From Camelus bactrianus (lineage: Eukaryota > Chordata > Mammalia > Artiodactyla > Camelidae), in NCBI RefSeq assembly GCF_048773025.1, contig NC_133558.1, positions 19,946,501 through 20,010,500 of the forward strand: a stretch of 64,000 nucleotides of DNA, in the 5' to 3' direction. Position 1 is the first letter of the stretch. The number at the start of each line of letters is the position of its first letter. Under the pieces are notes generated by a model that was given only the letters and a program-made list of their open reading frames with translations, was not told the origin of the DNA and did no database searches. Below, in pieces: positions 55,864 through 64,000 of the stretch. The position numbers were made by a program, and so were the translations under genes.

Positions 55864-56332
55864 CAGACATACTTCACTTTATTGCATTTTGCTTTTTTGC
55901 ACTTTGCAGATTCTGGCATTTTTTACAAATTGAAGGTTTGTGACAACCCTCCACTGAGCAAGTCTATCAGCACCATTTTCCCAAAAGCATTATTTTAAAA
56001 TTAAGGTATGTACATTGTTTTTTAGTTTTTATTTTTTAAATCTTTTGGGGGGGAGGTAATTAGATTGATTATTTATATATTTATGTATTTATTTTTTAAT
56101 GGAGATACTGGGGATTGAAACCAGGACCTTATGCATGCTAAGCATGCACTCTAACTAAGCTATACCTTACTCCCTTGTACATTTTTTTTCTAGACAGACT
56201 GCTATTATACACTTAATAAACTACAGTATAGTGTAAATATAACGTTTCTATACACTGGGAAACCAAAAAATTCATGTGACTTGCTTTATTGCAGTGATCT
56301 GGAACCAAACGCATATCTCCAAGGTAAGTCTG
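55864..56332 (+). mobile_element. Tigger1-type (Tc1/mariner) DNA transposon, internally deleted
   Basis: Starts CAGACATACTTCACTTTATTG and ends TCCAAGGTAAGTCTG, the Tigger1 inverted termini, with TA on both sides (55862-55863 and 56333-56334). It has the usual left segment (ACAAATTGAAGGTTTGTGAC) joined to the right segment (AAACTACAGTATAGTGTAAA). No transposase remains. A camelid SINE sits inside. Confidence 0.88.
56040..56176 (-). repeat. Camelid tRNA-derived SINE inside the Tigger element
   Basis: Antisense copy: TTTAATGGAGATACTGGGG, GATTGAAACCAGGACCTTA, CTAACTAAGCTATACC. TTGTACATTTTTT follows and ACATTGTTTTTTAG precedes, both Tigger sequence. Confidence 0.9.
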
Positions 56333-56599
56333 TACTGATAAACTGATCCTAAAGTTTATATGGAGAGGCAAAAGAGCCAAAATAGCTATCACACCATAAG
56401 AGAACAAAGTCAGTGGACACTTGAAGACAGTGTCTGAGTTCAAGACTTCCTATAAAGCTACAGTAATCAAGGCAGTGTGGTATTGGTGAAAGAGTACACA
56501 AGTAGATCAACGAAACAGAATAGAGAACCCAGAAATAGAACATACAAATGTTTCTGGAACAACTGAACATCCACATGCAAAAAAAACGTGAAATGAGAA

Positions 56600-58700
56600 A
56601 GCGCTCTTCAAAAGTTATCATGAAGGTCACCTGTGACAGGAACAAAAAGTGGCCAACAGGGTCTCTGACAGTCAGTAAGCTCTCACATTAATGTAATGGG
56701 TGGACTTCAATATATCTAGGAAACCAGCTCCACAAGAGTTTCACATGAAGGCTATGATTCATGTCGGTCACCCTAGTCCTGCCAATCTGCAGGGTAGGAT
56801 GCAATATTAAAGGGCGGCATCGGTACACTGGCCTCAGGGAGCTCGACAGCCCCTTGACCTTGTGGTTGATGCTTCCCATAATCGTCTGCTTGTCCCTGGC
56901 TGAAGACAGGCAACTCCTGCAGAGGCCAGGCCAGAGCCCTCATTTGATTAAGGCTCTACTAGACATAAACAAAGCCTTTTCATATAAACGGGGGGGGGGG
57001 GGAGACTACTAAACACTCAGAAGTAACAAAAAAATATACACAGTAACGTAAATCTAGGTTTAAACATTTATCTATCTTCATTCCTTCATTTCCATGATTG
57101 TGAGATCCCAGCTTACCCAACAGATTTGAACTAACCCAAATACTAGCCTTTTCTTTAGTTCTCACAGACGAACAAAGCCAAATCCACAGATTCTTATGGC
57201 TTAGAATGACCTACTGTAAATTATTGGGTGTTAGTTCATTTTGTAACTCATAACCTAAAATAGAAGTTCAGATGGTTGAAATGTCCAGTTTTCAGGAAGG
57301 ACATTTTGTTACTAGTGCATCATTTTGATTGCCCTATAGAAGTTTCATTTATTTTCTTAATAGCTGCTAATCTTGCCTTTAATTTATAAACGAGGTTAGT
57401 TTTGCTTCAGTGTTACCGTGGGTTGTTTAACCTTATACTAGATAGTTTCCCATATCTGTAGCAACAGTAGTTTGGGCCTCTTATGTCCCAATAATTAAGC
57501 CTTAAAGCTGTGAATACATTGCAATTCAAAAATGAACCATGCATAACCCTATCACTTAAGAAACGAGAGAGCTTCTCTCCTCCAAAATTTTACAGGGATT
57601 CTTGGTTCTTCTTTCACTGAAAAGTGGGAACCTGCTAGCCAATGGGGAACTTGAGGTCTTTGACCTCATCTAAAGGTGTTTCAGTCCCCCAAGGTTAAAA
57701 ACCACTGACCTCCGGGAAGGTCTCCCTCCCTGGTTCCCGGACCCCCACACCATGACAGAGGCTATCTTCCCTCTGAATTCAGTGTGATGTCCCAGATAGT
57801 GAGCTGGCCAGAAGCTGTCCACTCTCCAGCAATCTTGCTTTCTGAAGCATGTTTTTCTGAGGACCTGCCTTTTCCCAGGTGACAAAAGCTGGAACCATCT
57901 ACTCCCTATGAGCCACCTCTGCCCACAGGGCTGTGGCTGTGCCCTCCAGCCACAACAGGACATTTCAGGACACACTGCAGAAAGTCCAATATATATACAC
58001 AAGGTTCACACACAATGGGTGAACTGGGCTTTTGTTCTAGTGCATCGTTGATGGGAGGGCTAACTAGTTCAACAAAGCTTGAAACCTGTACCAGTGTCCC
58101 AGTGTACGGTGTCCAGACTTACCAGAGAAGGTAACCCCGTACAACGTGCAATGTACAACAGGGGCAAGAAAAAAAGCTCCCTCTGGGACAGCAAGAACAG
58201 GAAAGGGAAATAAAGGGAGAATCAGTCAATACTTGAGTCAAGACAAGTATGAGCTTTCAAGTCAGAGAGACCTGGTCATGAATCCTCCAGGATTTTCCAC
58301 CAACCAGCTGTAGAGTCTTGAGCACATCTGGTCCAGGGCGGGCTCTGAGTGATATTTGCCGAATCAGTGAGTGCTGAATGAAACTGAGCATTTCATTTGC
58401 TAACCAGTAGTGTAATTCCTACCTTGCAGAATTGAGAGGAATGAGAACACATTCTAAGAAAAAAGACATTAGACATGCAGTAGGCTAGGCACCAGAATTC
58501 TAAGGTACTGCCTACCCTGGCAGGAACATTTTCACAACAGGGAACATGAGTTCCTGGACTCTGGGGCCAGGTTAGGAGGTGGGTAGGTGCAGCAGAGCAG
58601 GGCAGGGGCAGGGGCAGGGCCAGGCACTGAAGCAAGGCTACAGCCCGGAGGAAACCAGTTCCCGGTGGCTGTAGGGTGGCTCAGACAGTTCCCTGCCTCA
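56600..58700. other. Non-coding stretch upstream of MCCD1
   Basis: No gene recognised. A run of about 12 G lies at 56990-57002. The last 150 bp before MCCD1 contain a CAGGGCAGGGGCAGGGGCAGG repeat (58597-58620), a likely part of its promoter region. Confidence 0.4.
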
Positions 58701-58706
58701 CCCGCC

Positions 58707-59592
58707 ATGGTCTTCCCTCTGCCCTGGCTCTCCGGACATTGCTGCCGCCTCCTCCTCCTGCCATCCTGGCCCTCTGCACTCCAGGGCTCCTGGAGGCGCT
58801 GCTCCCAAGATCCCAAGGCAAGTACAGAAGAGACCAGCTCTACAGGCAGTGGGAAGATGTCACCCCCCAGGGTAAGTGGACCAAGAGTGAGGCTGGAGGG
58901 CAAATTTGTACTGGAGGGGTACAGGGAATCACCTCCATCTCATCCCGTAACAAAGGCCAGCTGAAAGCAGACACTACCCTTAACCCAGGTGCTTGTTGCC
59001 TAGTCCCAACCCAGTTTCCCGGAACTTTCCCTGTCCCCAGACCACTCCAGACCTCAGGGGACCCTCTACTGCACCCTTCCCTCCTCACAACCCACGAAGT
59101 CCTTGAACAGGAATTTCCCCTAACAGTTAATTATTTCTTTGGGGTGGGTTGGGACAGCCAGTCCTCCCCTTCCCATAACCCCACATGCTGCACAGGGAGT
59201 CCAGTCATAGCCCATGGGCTGCAATCTCTAATTGCTCTCCCATCCGGCCCCAGGCCGATGCCTAAGACAGGAAGTTAACCTTGGCTCTGCAGTACAGGAC
59301 CTTAAAACTAATGAGGTTGAAAAACTGGAAAGATGCATAATTCCTTTCAGTGAGCCTCAGCCTCCTGCCCTGGCTGATGCTCCCTCCCTAATGCCCCCTC
59401 TCCCAGGACCCCCGGCCTCATCCCACAGCTGAGCTGGCCCAGGCTGAGGAGTTGCTGGAACAGCAGTTGGAGCTATACCAGGCCCTGCTGGAAGGTCAAG
59501 AGGGGGCCTGGGAAGCCCAGGGCCTGGTGCTCAAGACCCAGAAGCTGAAAGAGCAGATGAGACACAGGGAGAGCCCAGGAGGAGACACCTAA
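58707..59592 (+). CDS. MCCD1: Mitochondrial coiled-coil domain protein 1
   Basis: Small protein of unknown function, named for a predicted mitochondrial leader and a coiled coil. Exon 1 is 58707-58871 (55 codons, MVFPLPWLSGHCCRLLLLPS..., arginine-poor hydrophobic leader) with donor CAGG-GTAAGT. Exon 2 is 59407-59592 (acceptor TCTCCCAG), carrying the coiled coil AELAQAEELLEQQLELYQAL...LKEQMRHRESPGGDT. Total 116 aa, against 119 in human from memory. The C-terminal half is highly conserved, the leader less so. Lies tail-to-tail with DDX39B, as in human. Confidence 0.93.
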
Positions 59593-59873
59593 GCTTTCCA
59601 CCAGTTTGCACTTAACCCTCCAACACTGGGAATACTGCATACCACTCTCCCCAGCCCTTCAATCAGGAACACCCCAGCCTCTCCCAGCCACTAAGAAAAT
59701 GGAATCCTCCACAAAGGGCCAGAATATGGAAAGCAGTGAGGAATCATGGCCTCTGCAGTCTTTTCAGTCACATCCCCCAGTTTGACACCTCCCACTGACC
59801 TTGGCCCCACAGCAGGGCACAGTCCCTACAGGAATTTACTCTGGATTATGCCCTAAAATCTCACCCCAAATCC

Positions 59874-59879
59874 AATAAA
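59874..59879 (+). promoter_or_regulatory. MCCD1: MCCD1 polyadenylation signal
   Basis: AATAAA in the context ATCCAATAAAGGGACG, about 280 bp past the stop codon. Confidence 0.85.
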
Positions 59880-60117
59880 GGGACGGAGCGCTTACAGATA
59901 CCACAGACACATATGTTTTTTAGTTTTGTTAAAAAAAAGTTGACAAATCAGTAAGTGGGGGGATTAGGAGTGGTGGTGATGCAAAAGAGGGAAGCCATGG
60001 GGTGGGGGTTGGGGTTGTCAGGGGCAGGTGGCAGTAGTGTCTCCTTCATCCCCATGCCTGGTGTCATCTCCTGAAAAGGGATGGACTGTCACATTCCAGA
60101 ATGGGTGGGTGAATTCT

Positions 60118-63380
<3,263 letters not shown>

Positions 63381-63394
63381 TGGTCCTCGGCTTC

Positions 63395-63523
63395 CTGGTC
63401 AGGTTCCCCGCGGCCTCCGCTGCCGCCATCCACCGCTGGTGCCGTCTGCATTCCCCCGCCGTGCCACGGTGCTTCTCTGCCGCCGGCTCACATCAACTGA
63501 GGTTCCGGATGGGTGCGAGGAGG
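63395..63523 (+). other. CpG-rich exon-like segment antisense in a DDX39B intron
   Basis: Locally CpG-rich and open on the plus strand, reading AAIHRWCRLHSPAVPRCFS..., resembling a mitochondrial presequence. It ends at a donor-like GAGGAG-GTACGG. GCCGCCATC occupies a Kozak-like position, but ATG is absent there. A possible acceptor TCTCTTCAAG lies at 63951-63960. Human has an annotated antisense lncRNA, DDX39B-AS1, in this area; whether this is related is unknown. Confidence 0.25.
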
Positions 63524-64000
63524 TACGGGTAGGAAGGAGCAGGGACTCGGGGATTGAGGTGCCAAAGGCCCCCACCCCTGGAGGTGGGGAGGGAGCGGAT
63601 TCATTTGTGCTGTTTGCTCTTCTTTTGGACATGCCCTGCCATCTGTCTGTCCCTCTCTTGCTCTCCTGCCACCGGGAGGTTATGAGTTTGGGGGAGCAGA
63701 AGGCTCCAGTTGTATGCTTGATGCCACCTTGAGGATGCGTGGCTGTAGGGGGTATGTAGGAGACGATGGGTGGGTGGTAGGGCAGAAAATCCTGCCCTCC
63801 CCCAAAAAGGGAGAAGAGGTTCAAAAATGCTGTGATTGAAAAAAAAAAAAGTCGAACACTACCCGCTCTCATGTTAACCCGACCAAGTCTTCCGGAGTTT
63901 CCCTGGCGCCCGCGCAGACCCTAACACTAACTGTCTCTGCCTCTGTGTGTCTCTTCAAGGCTTCATCACTCCCAAATGGGCACGTGCCCCCTTCTTGGCG

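Larger units (their letters stand above)
54776..56600 (+). repeat. L1 ORF2 fragment interrupted by a Tigger element
   Basis: L1 ORF2 text: AATTCACTGGTAAATTATAC, AACCAAATGGGATTTATCGC, GGAACAAGGCAAGGATGTCC. It stops at 55863 in AATCCTAGCAGGTTAC... and resumes at 56333 with CTGATCCTAAAGTTTATATG, the next part of ORF2. Many breaks; not active. Confidence 0.85.

Overview
The window is mammalian, almost certainly camelid. The host genes are unmistakable MHC class I region genes. Twelve or more copies of a tRNA-derived SINE are scattered through the non-coding DNA; its A box, B box and tail of AAATAAATAAA followed by an ATTACCTCC-type end match the camelid vic-1 type as I know it. L1 3' ends, L2, MIR, MER5A and a Tigger element make up most of the rest. 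The assignment to camelids is from memory of the SINE family, not from a search.

Gene order, left to right: POU5F1 (complete, minus strand, five exons, 372-4813) with about 2.3 kb of conserved upstream control DNA, including a SOX-OCT composite site near 6950; a repeat-rich stretch holding a TAF13 retrocopy inserted in a SINE inserted in an L1 (12.6-14.9 kb); the left arm of an inverted duplication (about 18.2-22.5 kb) that carries the promoter and signal-peptide exon of a MIC-type gene; that gene's remaining exons (25.6-28.9 kb, plus strand); the right arm of the duplication (about 33.4-38.6 kb, opposite orientation) with an orphan second copy of MIC exon 1; repeat-rich DNA; a complete MHC class I heavy-chain gene (45542-48680, minus strand, eight exons) with an NF-kB/ISRE/CCAAT promoter; more repeats, with an unrecognised two-exon spliced reading frame near 52.7-53.0 kb; MCCD1 (two exons, plus strand); and the 3' half of DDX39B (last five exons, minus strand), which runs off the right end.

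The frame POU5F1 - class I/MIC - MCCD1 - DDX39B has the same order and strands as in human, but the interval that holds HLA-C, HLA-B, MICA and MICB over several hundred kb in human here holds one class I gene and one MIC gene in under 60 kb. The class I gene product presents peptides to CD8 T cells and NK receptors; MIC is a stress-induced ligand family for the NK receptor NKG2D; POU5F1 is the pluripotency factor OCT4; DDX39B is the UAP56 splicing and mRNA-export helicase. They are linked by history and location rather than by an operon-like logic.

Points of most interest: a stretch of about 580 bp that is nearly identical between the two otherwise well-diverged inverted arms (gene conversion or assembly artefact); a MIC gene that stops right after its membrane segment; a GC-AG splice donor in POU5F1 that overlaps a frame-breaking GT donor; a DDX39B splice acceptor made of a CA microsatellite; and an unrecognised spliced reading frame between class I and MCCD1. 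All identities are by eye; no search was run.
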